Made by a program: the position numbers and the translations under genes
Assembly (NCBI GenBank): GCA_963204835.1
Contig: CAUJHJ010000057.1
Span: 62,001 to 126,000 of the forward strand
Source of the DNA: Pseudomonadota bacterium
GTDB lineage: Bacteria; Pseudomonadota; Gammaproteobacteria; Steroidobacterales; Steroidobacteraceae
Direction: 5' to 3'
DNA length: 64,000 nucleotides
The notes under the pieces: model-generated
Database searches by the model: none
Told to the model about the DNA's origin: nothing
What the model saw: only the letters and a program-made list of their open reading frames with translations
Shown here: one piece after another, positions 34,158-41,856 of the stretch
Layout: each line of letters opens with the position of its first letter
Numbering within the stretch: the first letter of the stretch is position 1

Positions 34158-34856
34158 ATGACGGAATCCGTATTCCCCGCCGCGCCGCGCGTCGTAGTGC
34201 CGGTCGCGCAGCGCGACGCGGTGTTTCCCGTGCGCCGCATCCATTGTGTCGGCCGCAACTATGCGGCGCATGCGCGCGAGATGGGCGCCGATGCGCGCGA
34301 ACCGCCGTTCTTCTTCCAGAAGCCGACCGACGCCATCGTGGCAAGCGGCAGCGCGATCGCCTATCCAACCGCCACGCGCAACCTGCACCACGAGGTCGAA
34401 CTCGTGCTCGCGATCGGGCTCGCGGGGTCGGCGATCGCGGTGGCCGATGCGCGCCGCCATGTATTTGGCCTCGCAGTGGGCATCGATCTCACGCGGCGCG
34501 ACCTGCAGAACGCCGCCAAGGAAGCGGGCAAACCCTGGGAGTCCGGCAAGGCCTTCGACGCTTCGGCGCCCATCGGTCCCATTCGCATGCTGCAGCCGCA
34601 GGAGTCACTGCCGCGCGCGGGGCGAATCAGCCTCAGCGTCAACGGCGAAACGCGCCAGGACGGCGACCTGTCGGACATGACCTGGCATTGCGCGGAGATC
34701 GTTGCCGAGCTTTCGTGCCTCTACCGGCTCGAAGCGGGCGACCTCATCTACACGGGGACGCCCGCCGGGGTGGGTCCCTTGCACCCCGGCGACCGTGTGG
34801 TCGGGCAGGTCGCAGGCCTCGACGCGGTGGTCGTCTCGATCGTGGCAGCGCAATAG
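34158..34856 (+). CDS. Fumarylacetoacetate hydrolase (FAH) family protein
   Basis: A 232-residue single-domain FAH-superfamily enzyme. Motifs: IHCVGRNYAAHAREMG, PFFFQKPTDAI, NLHHEVELVLAIG with the metal-binding acidic residues, GIDLTRRDLQ, and TGTPAGVGPL near the end. Family members hydrolyse fumarylpyruvate or acylpyruvates or decarboxylate oxaloacetate; the sequence does not decide which. It stands alone between a divergent small membrane protein gene and the iron-regulated bfd gene. It could serve ring-cleavage catabolism, but nothing ties it to the oxygenase island 6 kb away. Confidence 0.87.
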   Translation: MTESVFPAAPRVVVPVAQRDAVFPVRRIHCVGRNYAAHAREMGADAREPPFFFQKPTDAIVASGSAIAYPTATRNLHHEVELVLAIGLAGSAIAVADARRHVFGLAVGIDLTRRDLQNAAKEAGKPWESGKAFDASAPIGPIRMLQPQESLPRAGRISLSVNGETRQDGDLSDMTWHCAEIVAELSCLYRLEAGDLIYTGTPAGVGPLHPGDRVVGQVAGLDAVVVSIVAAQ

Positions 34857-34889
34857 TTATTGACAATCATTCGCATTTGCAACTAGGAT
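34856..34889 (+). promoter_or_regulatory. Fur box overlapping a sigma-70 promoter of bfd
   Basis: Positions 34856–34874 match the 19-bp Fur consensus GATAATGATAATCATTATC at 14 of 19 bases by my count, including the core TGACAATCATT. A TTGACA -35 (34860–34865) and a TAGGAT -10 (34884–34889), 18 bp apart, overlap it. This predicts iron repression of bfd, as in many proteobacteria. Confidence 0.7.
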
Positions 34890-34912
34890 GGCCATACAGA
34901 GGGCCATCCCGC

Positions 34913-35101
34913 ATGTTCGTCTGCATCTGCAACGCCATTTCGGACCGTCAAATCCGCGCCGCGGTGGACCATGGCGCCGCCTCCCTCGCGGAAGTGCAGT
35001 GCAAGCTGCCGGTCGCGAACTGCTGCGGGCATTGCGAGGACACCGCTCGCCAGGTCGTCGACGAACATCTCCTCGATCGCCGGCAGCGCCAGGCGGGCTG
35101 A
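34913..35101 (+). CDS. bfd: Bacterioferritin-associated ferredoxin
   Basis: A 62-residue protein starting MFVCICNAISDRQIR. The four [2Fe-2S] ligands are readable as C4, C6, C38 and C41 (CxC and CCGHC), the Bfd pattern. It reduces the ferric core of bacterioferritin so that iron can be released. The upstream Fur box and promoter predict expression under iron limitation. The bacterioferritin gene follows 83 bases later, possibly with its own promoter. Confidence 0.93.
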   Translation: MFVCICNAISDRQIRAAVDHGAASLAEVQCKLPVANCCGHCEDTARQVVDEHLLDRRQRQAG

Positions 35102-35184
35102 TTTGCGAAGCCCCTCGCTGATTTGCGGCGAGCGGTCCGAACGCCCAACATACTGCGCTCCCTCCGGATAGCAGGGGCAAGGCC

Positions 35185-35664
35185 ATGAAGGGCGACGCAA
35201 CGATCATCCGGCACCTCAATGTCGTGCTGAAGAACGAGCTGACGGCGATCAACCAGTACTTCCTGCACGCCCGCATGTTCGGCAACTGGGGGCTTGCCCG
35301 CCTCGAGCATCACGAGAAGGACGAGTCCATCGACGAGATGAAGCACGCGGACCGGCTGGTCCAGCGCATCCTCTTCCTCGAGGGCCTGCCGAACCTGCAG
35401 GACCTCGGCAAGCTGCTGCTCGGCGAGGACGTCAGGGAATGCCTCGAATGCGACCTGAAGCTCGAGGTCGCGGGGCGCGGCGACCTCAAGGCCGCGATCG
35501 CCGATTGCGAGAAGGCGGGCGACTACATATCGCGGGAGATCTTCGAGGACATCCTCGAGTCCGAGGAAGAACACATCGATCATCTCGAGACGCAGCTCGA
35601 CCTCATTGCCCGGGTCGGTTTCGAGAACTACTGCCAGTCGCAGATGGGCGAAGCTGCCCACTGA
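35185..35664 (+). CDS. bfr: Bacterioferritin
   Basis: A 159-residue four-helix ferritin. The ferroxidase ligands E18 and E51, with H54 in EMKHAD, are present, and the haem-ligand methionine is at position 52 as in E. coli Bfr. A second helix pair carries [13 protein letters not shown] with the remaining Glu and His. It stores iron in a 24-mer shell in the cytoplasm. The neighbouring bfd gene encodes its reductant. The purine-rich GGGGCAAGG upstream is a fair ribosome site. Confidence 0.95.
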   Translation: MKGDATIIRHLNVVLKNELTAINQYFLHARMFGNWGLARLEHHEKDESIDEMKHADRLVQRILFLEGLPNLQDLGKLLLGEDVRECLECDLKLEVAGRGDLKAAIADCEKAGDYISREIFEDILESEEEHIDHLETQLDLIARVGFENYCQSQMGEAAH

Positions 35665-35697
35665 CGCGGTGTCGGCAGCACGAGCGCCAAGCCGCGG

Positions 35698-36438
35698 TCA
35701 GGGTGATTGCGCCAGTGCGCCGATGGCGTAGGCGAGGCCGAATCCGAGCGTCGTCAGGAGGCCGGCCGTGCGGCCGTTCATCGCGAACGCCTGAGGCATC
35801 ATCGAATCCGCGATCATCGTGAGGAGCGCACCCGCCGCAAAGGCCTGCACACCGGCGACGAGTTCGCTCGGAGCCTGCCGCAGAAGCGCGAAACCCGCGA
35901 GCGACGCGAGGCCCGAAATCACCGCAACGGCGAGCCACAGGCCGAAGAGGCGGCTGGCTCGCCAGCCGGAAGCGCGCAGGCCCGTGGTCGATGCGATCGC
36001 CTCGGGCAGGTTCGACAGGAAGACGGCGGCCACCATTGCAACACTGACTCCGCCGCCCGAGACGAGGCCGAGGCCGATGACCACCGATTCCGGTATGCCG
36101 TCGAGCACGGTGCCGAGGAGGATGGCGGCGCCGCTCGAGTTGGCACCTTGGGGATGCACGCTGCCTCGCCTGTTGCCGCCGGCGCGATCGATCAACGTGT
36201 CGCCCCAGAAGAACGTGAATGCGCCGAGCAGCATGCCGACGGCGATGACCCAGTCGCCGTGGGTCGTGGCACTCGCCTTCTCGACGAGTTCGAACGACAC
36301 CGCGCTCACCAGTACGCCGGAGCCGAAAGCCATGATCGCGCCGAGCGTGCGCCGCCCGATGGGCAGCATCCAGGCGAGCCACGCACCCAGCAGCAGTGCA
36401 CAACCGCCAAAGAAGCCCCAGCCGAAGGAGGCGCCCAT
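35698..36438 (-). CDS. ZIP family divalent metal transporter
   Basis: A 246-residue membrane protein with about eight segments. The ZIP signature segments are visible: TVLDGIPESVVIGLGL and AVFLSNLPEAIASTTG carry the metal-binding acidic residues of transmembrane helices 4 and 5. The N-terminal GFFGGCALLLGAWLAW matches ZupT-like proteins. It probably imports zinc, iron or other divalent metals; the canonical HxxxE histidines are replaced by Asp/Asn variants, so selectivity is uncertain. It is convergent with bfr. A strong GC hairpin separates it from the receptor gene upstream. Confidence 0.82.
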   Translation of the reverse strand: MGASFGWGFFGGCALLLGAWLAWMLPIGRRTLGAIMAFGSGVLVSAVSFELVEKASATTHGDWVIAVGMLLGAFTFFWGDTLIDRAGGNRRGSVHPQGANSSGAAILLGTVLDGIPESVVIGLGLVSGGGVSVAMVAAVFLSNLPEAIASTTGLRASGWRASRLFGLWLAVAVISGLASLAGFALLRQAPSELVAGVQAFAAGALLTMIADSMMPQAFAMNGRTAGLLTTLGFGLAYAIGALAQSP

Positions 36439-36463
36439 GGGCGCAGTATGCGTCAGCGGGCGC

Positions 36464-36490
36464 CGGGCGGGCCGCGATCGGGCCCGCCCG
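36464..36490 (-). terminator. Strong GC hairpin after the TonB-dependent receptor gene
   Basis: A perfect 10-bp stem (CGGGCGGGCC / GGCCCGCCCG) with a 7-base loop lies ten bases beyond the receptor stop codon (minus strand) and before the ZIP gene start. There is no T-run after it, so it could be a weak intrinsic terminator or an mRNA-stabilising 3' structure. Confidence 0.5.
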
Positions 36491-36499
36491 AGTCGATGG

Positions 36500-39097
36500 T
36501 CAGAACTTGTAGTTCATCCTGAGGTACCAGAGGCCATTGTCGAGGCCGCTGGGCGTCGTCGTCGGGTACTTCGAGCCGACGATGAATGCCCATGGGTTGC
36601 GCGTCGGCTTGGAACCGAGGAGGTTCTCGGCGCCGACCGCGAGCTCGAGGCGTTCCCAGGGCGTCAGGCCCAGTTCGAGGTCGACGGTAACCTGCGATTC
36701 CGCGTGGATCGGCAGGTTGCCGTTGACATGCATCTCCGTGAAGCGCCCGTAGTAGTTGGCGCGCAGCAGGGCGCGCCACGCATCCTCGACATGCGTGAAG
36801 GCGACGTTGCCGCGCCAGTTGGGGTAGTTGTCCTCGAGCTGGGTGACGCGCACCTGGTCGAGCAACTCGTTCGGATCGTTCGGGTCGAACGAGGTGACCT
36901 TCGTCTTGTTGTAATTGACCGCGACGTTCAGGTCGTTGCTGCCGCGCGGGATGAAGCCGAGCGGCATGGACGCCACGAGGTCGATGCCCTTGGTCTCCGA
37001 CGCGAAGTCGTTCGTGAAGAAGCGGAACGAGCTGAAGCCGGCAGCCGACTGGAAGCCCTCGTCGATCAGCGCCTGCTTCTGGGCGGGCGTCAGCGTCTTG
37101 CTCGCCGAGAGGGTCATGCGGTCTTCCATCTCGATGTAGTAGGCATCGAGGGTGATGGTGATCGCGCCGTTGTCGAACACGAGGCCGGCCGCGACGCTCT
37201 TCGACGTCTCGGGCTTGAGCGGCTTGCCGCCGACGATCGCGGCCGTCGGGCTCGTCGGCGGGATCTGGCCCGACTCGACGAGATCGCCGTTGGCGTCGAA
37301 CTCGGTCGTCGTGGTCGAGAAATGCTCCTGGCCGACCGACGGCGCGTGGAAGCCCGTCGCGTAGGTCGAGCGGATCGCGAACGAGTCCGTGAAGTGGTAC
37401 ATGCCCGAGGCCTTGTACGTCGTCTCGCTGCCGACCGTGCCGGAGAAGGCTTCATGCCGGGCCGCGAGGCCGAGCGTCAGCTTCTTCGTCACGTCGGTTT
37501 CCATGTCGATGTAGCCGGAGAACTTGTGCCGGCCGAATGTGCCGGCGATCGTCGGCGAGAATCCCGGGATGGCCTCTTCGCCGATCAGGAAGCCCTGTGA
37601 GCCCAGCACGCCGGACTCGAACGAGGCCGGTTCGCCCGCGACGATCTGGAACTCCTCGTCGTGCCACTCGGCGCCGAAGGCGACATTGACCGGCGAGGCG
37701 AAGGCCGCGACCGCGAGCGGATAGGTCATGTCGACGTTGACCGCGCGCTCGAGCTGGATGCGGTCGCCGACGCGACCGAAGAACGTGGGCGACTGCGAGC
37801 CCATGCTCGGGTTCGGCACGTTGCCGGCGAAGAACGAGATCTTGCTGCGGCCGGCGCTCGCGCTCACGTCATAGGTCATGCCGGGCCCGAACTTGCCGCG
37901 GATGCCGAAGGCGCCCGCGAAGTCCGTGACGTCGCTGCCGAAGCGCGGGCTGTAGCCGCCGGGAAACACTTCGAGGAAGTTGAAGCAGTTCGGGTCCGAG
38001 AACACGCTCGACATGCGCGTGACCTGGTCCGGCGCGCCCACCGCGATCGGATTGTTGACGACGCCGGTGCCGCCGAAGTCGATGCCACCCTGGCAGTTCT
38101 GGCCGTCGTTCGGCGTCATGTCGCCGACGAGAAAGTTGCCGGCGCCGTCCGTGAACACGCCCTGGCGATCGGTCGGGTTGCGATAGAAGAAGTCGCTCTC
38201 GGTCGTGCGCTGCGAGTAGTTCCCGAAGCCGTAGAAGCGCGCGTCCTCGTTGATGTCGGCGCCGAAATTCATGAAGAGCTTGAGGTCGTCCGAGATCTTC
38301 GGGATGCCGAAGTTGGTGGCCGGGTCCGGCACCGCATCCGGATCCACGAGCGGATTGGCCCCCGCCTGCAGCGCCGCCGCATCGGGACGCTGGATCGCAC
38401 GGATCGATTCGTCCTGCTCGTGGAACTCGCCGCTGAAGCGCAGGTAGCCGGACTCGCCGAGCGGCATGCCTGCCGAACCCGCGAGCTGGTAGCGACCGCC
38501 GTCGCCGGCGTAGGTGCTGCCGTACTTGGCCTGAAGGTTCGCACCCTCCGGGTTGTCGTTCAGGATGAAGTTGATGACACCCGCGATCGCGTCCGAGCCG
38601 TACTGCGCGGCGGCGCCATCGCGCAGCACCTGCACCTGCTTCAGGGCGATGGTGGGGATGGAGGAGATATCGGGGCCCTGCGAGCCGTCGGTCTTGCCGC
38701 CCGAGAAGGTCGCGACGTTGGCGCCGCGATGGCGCCGCTTGCCGTTCACGAGCACGAGCACGTGGTCGGGCGACAGGCCGCGCAACGACACTGGGCGCAT
38801 CGAGGTCGGCGTTCCGCTCAGCGGATTGGCGTCGGCGTTGAAGGAGGGCACCGAGTTGCGCAGGACATTGATCATGTCCACGTCGCCCTGCTTGGTGAGC
38901 TTGTCGATCGGAATGACGTCGACCGGAGCGGAGACGTCGGTCGGGGAAACGACGAGGCGTCGTGTACCGGTGACCGTGACCTCCTGGAGGGATGGCGTCT
39001 GCTCCGCGCCGGCCTGCTGGGCTTGCGCCCCTTGGGCGGCGAGGGCGGACATGACCACCCAAACCGCGGATGAAATCGTCGTGGCGACCCTGGACAT
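36500..39097 (-). CDS. TonB-dependent outer-membrane receptor
   Basis: An 865-residue receptor. A signal peptide ends near AQGAQAQQ. The TonB box region VTVTGTRRLV is followed by the plug domain (IDKLTKQGDVDMINVLRNSVP, VLVLVNGKRRHRGA, IAGVINFIL). A long beta-barrel ends in the terminal phenylalanine of LRMNYKF. The start at ATG 39097 has the ribosome site GAGGGG; upstream open frame is discarded. It imports a scarce or large substrate, unknown here. Upstream lies the GTATAC-type palindrome shared with the catabolic genes to the right, so the receptor probably takes up the substrate of that island. It is divergent from a TSUP permease gene. Confidence 0.9.
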   Translation of the reverse strand: MSRVATTISSAVWVVMSALAAQGAQAQQAGAEQTPSLQEVTVTGTRRLVVSPTDVSAPVDVIPIDKLTKQGDVDMINVLRNSVPSFNADANPLSGTPTSMRPVSLRGLSPDHVLVLVNGKRRHRGANVATFSGGKTDGSQGPDISSIPTIALKQVQVLRDGAAAQYGSDAIAGVINFILNDNPEGANLQAKYGSTYAGDGGRYQLAGSAGMPLGESGYLRFSGEFHEQDESIRAIQRPDAAALQAGANPLVDPDAVPDPATNFGIPKISDDLKLFMNFGADINEDARFYGFGNYSQRTTESDFFYRNPTDRQGVFTDGAGNFLVGDMTPNDGQNCQGGIDFGGTGVVNNPIAVGAPDQVTRMSSVFSDPNCFNFLEVFPGGYSPRFGSDVTDFAGAFGIRGKFGPGMTYDVSASAGRSKISFFAGNVPNPSMGSQSPTFFGRVGDRIQLERAVNVDMTYPLAVAAFASPVNVAFGAEWHDEEFQIVAGEPASFESGVLGSQGFLIGEEAIPGFSPTIAGTFGRHKFSGYIDMETDVTKKLTLGLAARHEAFSGTVGSETTYKASGMYHFTDSFAIRSTYATGFHAPSVGQEHFSTTTTEFDANGDLVESGQIPPTSPTAAIVGGKPLKPETSKSVAAGLVFDNGAITITLDAYYIEMEDRMTLSASKTLTPAQKQALIDEGFQSAAGFSSFRFFTNDFASETKGIDLVASMPLGFIPRGSNDLNVAVNYNKTKVTSFDPNDPNELLDQVRVTQLEDNYPNWRGNVAFTHVEDAWRALLRANYYGRFTEMHVNGNLPIHAESQVTVDLELGLTPWERLELAVGAENLLGSKPTRNPWAFIVGSKYPTTTPSGLDNGLWYLRMNYKF

Positions 39098-39190
39098 TGT
39101 TATCCCCTCACTGCCGTGGCGGAGTGCTGCATCAGCCTGCGAACCATGTGACCCCCAAGTCCTGAATGGCTGTTGGTAGCTGTATTTTGT

Positions 39191-39209
39191 GTATACGGTA
39201 TACTGTATG
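39191..39209. promoter_or_regulatory. GntR-type operator (GTATAC repeats) between receptor and TSUP genes
   Basis: GTATACGGTATAC at 39191–39203 is a 13-bp palindrome around one base. A third half-site follows (GTATACTGTATG, 39198–39209). It is placed to control both divergent genes. The same motif recurs at 46979 and 47793. Confidence 0.65.
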
Positions 39210-39215
39210 TTGTAG

Positions 39216-39983
39216 ATGTCAAGTGGGGGTGGGACGGTGGTTCTGAGCCTGGACCTTGCGCACTGGCCGGCCCTGTTGCTGGGTGCCCTCGCGGTTTTCA
39301 CCGGTTCGTTGATCCAGGCGAGCACGGGTCTCGGCCTCGGCATGATCGCGGCGCCGATCCTGCTGCTGATCGATCCGCGCCTCGTGCCAGGGCCATTGCT
39401 GGTGCTTGCCCTGCTCGTGTCCTCGTTGATCGCCTGGCGGGAGCGCGAGGCCATCGATGTGCGGGGCCTGTCGTACGCGCTGGTGGGCCGGGTGCCGGGC
39501 ACCGTCGTCGCGGGGCTCGCGATTTCCCTCCTGCCGCTAGCGACCTATAGCCTGCTGTTCGGGGCGCTGGTGCTCGGCGCCGTCCTGCTGAGCGCCAGTG
39601 GCTGGCGAGTGCAACCGACGCGACCCAACCTTCTTGTGGCCGGATTCGCGTCCGGTTTCATGGGAACGCTAACGTCGATCGGGGCGCCACCGCTGGCGCT
39701 CGCCTACCAGCACGGCGCTGCGGCGTCGATCCGCGCGACGATGGCGGCCTTCTTCGTGCTCGGCTCGGCATTTTCCCTGGTCGTGCTCGCGCACTTCGGC
39801 CGCTTCAGCGCCACCGAGGGGCTCGCCGCGGCGGTCTTCGTGCCGCCGCTGCTCGCAGGCTTCTGGCTGTCGGGCCGCGTGGTGCCTCGCATCAGCAACC
39901 GGCGCGCACGCCAGGCGGTGCTCGGCCTGTCAGGCCTCTCCGCCACGCTGCTGATCGGGAAAACCCTGCTCGCGGGCGTTTAG
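39216..39983 (+). CDS. Sulfite/anion exporter TauE/SafE (TSUP) family permease
   Basis: A 255-residue membrane protein with about eight segments and the TSUP repeat pattern (FTGSLIQASTGLGLGMIAAP and later FASGFMGTLTSIGAPPLALA). Family members export sulfite, sulfoacetate or other small anions. ATG 39216 is used, but GTG 39237 has the better ribosome site (GGGGG) and keeps the first helix. The operator ends seven bases before this ATG. It is convergent with the GntR gene, overlapping by four bases. A second, unrelated TSUP gene lies at 44209 in the same island. Confidence 0.8.
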   Translation: MSSGGGTVVLSLDLAHWPALLLGALAVFTGSLIQASTGLGLGMIAAPILLLIDPRLVPGPLLVLALLVSSLIAWREREAIDVRGLSYALVGRVPGTVVAGLAISLLPLATYSLLFGALVLGAVLLSASGWRVQPTRPNLLVAGFASGFMGTLTSIGAPPLALAYQHGAAASIRATMAAFFVLGSAFSLVVLAHFGRFSATEGLAAAVFVPPLLAGFWLSGRVVPRISNRRARQAVLGLSGLSATLLIGKTLLAGV

Positions 39984-40666
39984 CCGAGATAGTCGACGTG
40001 CTTCTCGACGTGCTCGGCAAGCCCGAAGGAATGCTCGCGCACGAGTTCCTCAGCGAGGCGTGCGTCGCGCGCCTCGATCGCCTCGATGATGTGCATGTGA
40101 TCGACGATCGAGCGGCTCGCGCGATCGTGCTCGCCGATCGTCTTGGCACGGATGCCCCGCATGTGCAGCAGGGGCACGTCGGCGAGGCGTTGCAGCAGCT
40201 CATTGCCGCTGAGCGCGATGATCGCCTGGTGGAAGCGGATGTTGGTCTCCGAATACTCGTCGATGCGCGCCTGCGGTGCGCTCGGGTCCTGGAAGGTGAC
40301 GAACAGCTTGCGCAATTCGCCGATGTCCGTGTCGCTCGCAACGCGCGTCGCAAGCCGCGCCGCCATGCCCTCGAGCGCCGCCCAGACCTGGATGACCTCG
40401 ATGATTTCGCGCTTGGTCTTGCGCACCACGAAGGCGCCACGCCGCGGGATCGACATGACGAGCCCTTCCTGCTCGAGGCGGGAGAGGGCCTCGCGCACCG
40501 GCGTGCGGCTGACTCCGAGGCTTTCGGCGAGATAGCGCTCGTCGAGCTTCGGCGGTTCGTCGCCGCGATAGATGTCCATGCGGGAGATCGCGTCGCGCAG
40601 CGCGACGTAGACCTTGTCGGTCAGGCCTGGGTTGGCCTTGACCGGGCGGAGCTGGATTGACTGCAT
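39980..40666 (-). CDS. GntR/FCD family transcriptional regulator
   Basis: A 228-residue FadR-subfamily repressor. The winged helix (about residues 15–80) shows DERYLAESLGVSRTPVREAL and the wing IPRRGAFVV. The C-terminal FCD domain (about 90–220) has the acidic/histidine metal-ligand pattern (Asp in RIDEYSE, His in RFHQAI, HMHIIEAI, REHSFGL). Such regulators bind short palindromes and release them on binding a carboxylate effector. ATG 40666 is chosen because it begins the conserved region. It is divergent from the diiron oxygenase gene; the GTATAC half-site lies between them. Confidence 0.88.
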   Translation of the reverse strand: MQSIQLRPVKANPGLTDKVYVALRDAISRMDIYRGDEPPKLDERYLAESLGVSRTPVREALSRLEQEGLVMSIPRRGAFVVRKTKREIIEVIQVWAALEGMAARLATRVASDTDIGELRKLFVTFQDPSAPQARIDEYSETNIRFHQAIIALSGNELLQRLADVPLLHMRGIRAKTIGEHDRASRSIVDHMHIIEAIEARDARLAEELVREHSFGLAEHVEKHVDYLG

Positions 40667-40710
40667 GACTCGAATCCTGACACGAAAGCCCGTTGACGGC
40701 ATTTTGTCCG

Positions 40711-40720
40711 CAGTATACGC
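40711..40720. promoter_or_regulatory. GTATAC half-site in front of the oxygenase operon
   Basis: CAGTATACGC contains one copy of the island motif, within GTCC...GTATAC...GGAC flanking bases. It lies midway between the divergent GntR gene and the oxygenase gene. It is weaker than the full 13-bp sites and may be a low-affinity or differently spaced operator. Confidence 0.4.
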
Positions 40721-40746
40721 TTTGGACGACATCCGGAGGTTGCGCC

Positions 40747-41487
40747 ATGGCCAAATTGCTTGACAAGACTCAATTTCGGGCTGCTCTCAAGGAAGCGATG
40801 CAGGGGCGCGAGGCCAAGGACGCCTCGTTCAGCGTCGCCTGGTCGAGCGGCAAGCTGCAGCGCGAGCACTTCGCGCGCTGGGCCGAGAACCACTTCCATT
40901 ACGTGGGGCCGTTCGCCGATTACCTCGGCTACATCTACGCCAATGCCCCGGACCACGCCACGGAGGCGAAGGACTTCCTGCTGCAGAACATGTACGAGGA
41001 AGAGCTGGCCGACATCCGCCACACCGACCTGCTGATCCGTTTCGCGGAAGCTTGCGGCACCACGCGCGAACGCGTGCAGGACCCGCGCAACATGAATCCC
41101 GTGACCCGCGGCCTGCAGGGCTGGTGCTACGCCACGGCGATGCGCGGCAACTGGGTCGCCGCGACCGCCGCGCTGGTCGTCGGCCTCGAGTCGCAGGTGC
41201 CGGACATCTACCGCCGCCAGTATCCGCCGCTGCTCGAGAAGTACGGCTTCACGGAGGACGAGGCGGAGTTCTTCGAGCTGCATATCACCTCGGATGAAGT
41301 GCACGGCGAGCGCGGCTACGAGATCGTGCTGCGGCATGCCGACACGCCCGAGCTGCAGGAACTGTGCCTCGAGGCCGTGCGCGACGCCGCGGACATGCGC
41401 TTCTCCTACACGAAGGCCCTGTACGACTACTACGTGAAGGATTTCAAGCACGCCGACTCCGAACTCGCCGCGGTCGGCTCCGTCTAG
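40747..41487 (+). CDS. Haem-oxygenase-like diiron oxygenase (HDO; CADD/TenA-fold)
   Basis: A 246-residue all-helical protein. The six iron ligands of the HDO superfamily can be placed: E85 and H92 (E-x6-H), E148 in GLESQ, and H179, D183, H186 (H-x3-D-x2-H in HITSDEVHG). The spacing is almost that of Chlamydia CADD. Thiaminase TenA proteins share the fold but lack this ligand set, so an O2-activating diiron enzyme is the better call. ATG 40747 has the ribosome site CCGGAGG. It is followed by Rieske ferredoxin and reductase genes that could supply electrons. The substrate is unknown, and oxidation, C–C cleavage or N-oxygenation are all known in the superfamily. Confidence 0.82.
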   Translation: MAKLLDKTQFRAALKEAMQGREAKDASFSVAWSSGKLQREHFARWAENHFHYVGPFADYLGYIYANAPDHATEAKDFLLQNMYEEELADIRHTDLLIRFAEACGTTRERVQDPRNMNPVTRGLQGWCYATAMRGNWVAATAALVVGLESQVPDIYRRQYPPLLEKYGFTEDEAEFFELHITSDEVHGERGYEIVLRHADTPELQELCLEAVRDAADMRFSYTKALYDYYVKDFKHADSELAAVGSV

Positions 41488-41494
41488 CCGGGCC

Positions 41495-41854
41495 ATGACC
41501 GACTGGGTCAAGGCCACGGAGCTCGGGCCGCTGCGGGAACGCAAGAAGCTCAAGGTGACGGTCGCGGACCACGAGATCGCGCTGTTCTACATCGACGGCG
41601 GAGTCTACGCGCTGCGCGACATCTGCATCCACAAGCAGAGCCGCCTGTCGCGAGGCCTCGTGTTCAAGGGCAAGGTCATCTGCCCGGGCCACCAGTGGGC
41701 CTTCGACCTGAAGACCGGCTGGACCGACCAGTGGGCGAAGTGCCAGCCGGTCTATCCCGTCAAGGTCGAGGACGAGGCCGTCTATGTACGGCTCGACCCG
41801 CAAGTGCGTGACGCCGAACCGGCGGCGCACGAACGCTTCTGCGAGGCGGGCTGA
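41495..41854 (+). CDS. Rieske [2Fe-2S] ferredoxin
   Basis: A 119-residue protein of the NirD/dioxygenase-ferredoxin type. The Rieske ligands are C44 and H46 (CIH) and C63 and H66 (CPGH), with sixteen residues between H46 and C63. Length is typical of stand-alone Rieske ferredoxins. It starts eight bases after the oxygenase gene and three bases before the reductase GTG, so the three proteins should be made together. It probably carries electrons from the reductase to the diiron oxygenase (inference from order). Confidence 0.88.
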   Translation: MTDWVKATELGPLRERKKLKVTVADHEIALFYIDGGVYALRDICIHKQSRLSRGLVFKGKVICPGHQWAFDLKTGWTDQWAKCQPVYPVKVEDEAVYVRLDPQVRDAEPAAHERFCEAG

Positions 41855-41856
41855 CC

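Noticed and set aside
34158-34856. Including the FAH-family hydrolase gene in the oxygenase island
   Set aside because: It has no GTATAC motif upstream and is separated from the island by bfd, bfr and a ZIP gene.
39098-39502. Upstream extension of the TonB-dependent receptor frame
   Set aside because: A signal peptide and GAGGGG ribosome site fit ATG 39097; the extension covers the operator and is antisense to the TSUP gene.
40747-41487. Thiaminase II (TenA) as the identity of the diiron enzyme
   Set aside because: The fold is shared, but the six iron ligands with CADD-like spacing are present, and no thiamine genes or THI-box are nearby.
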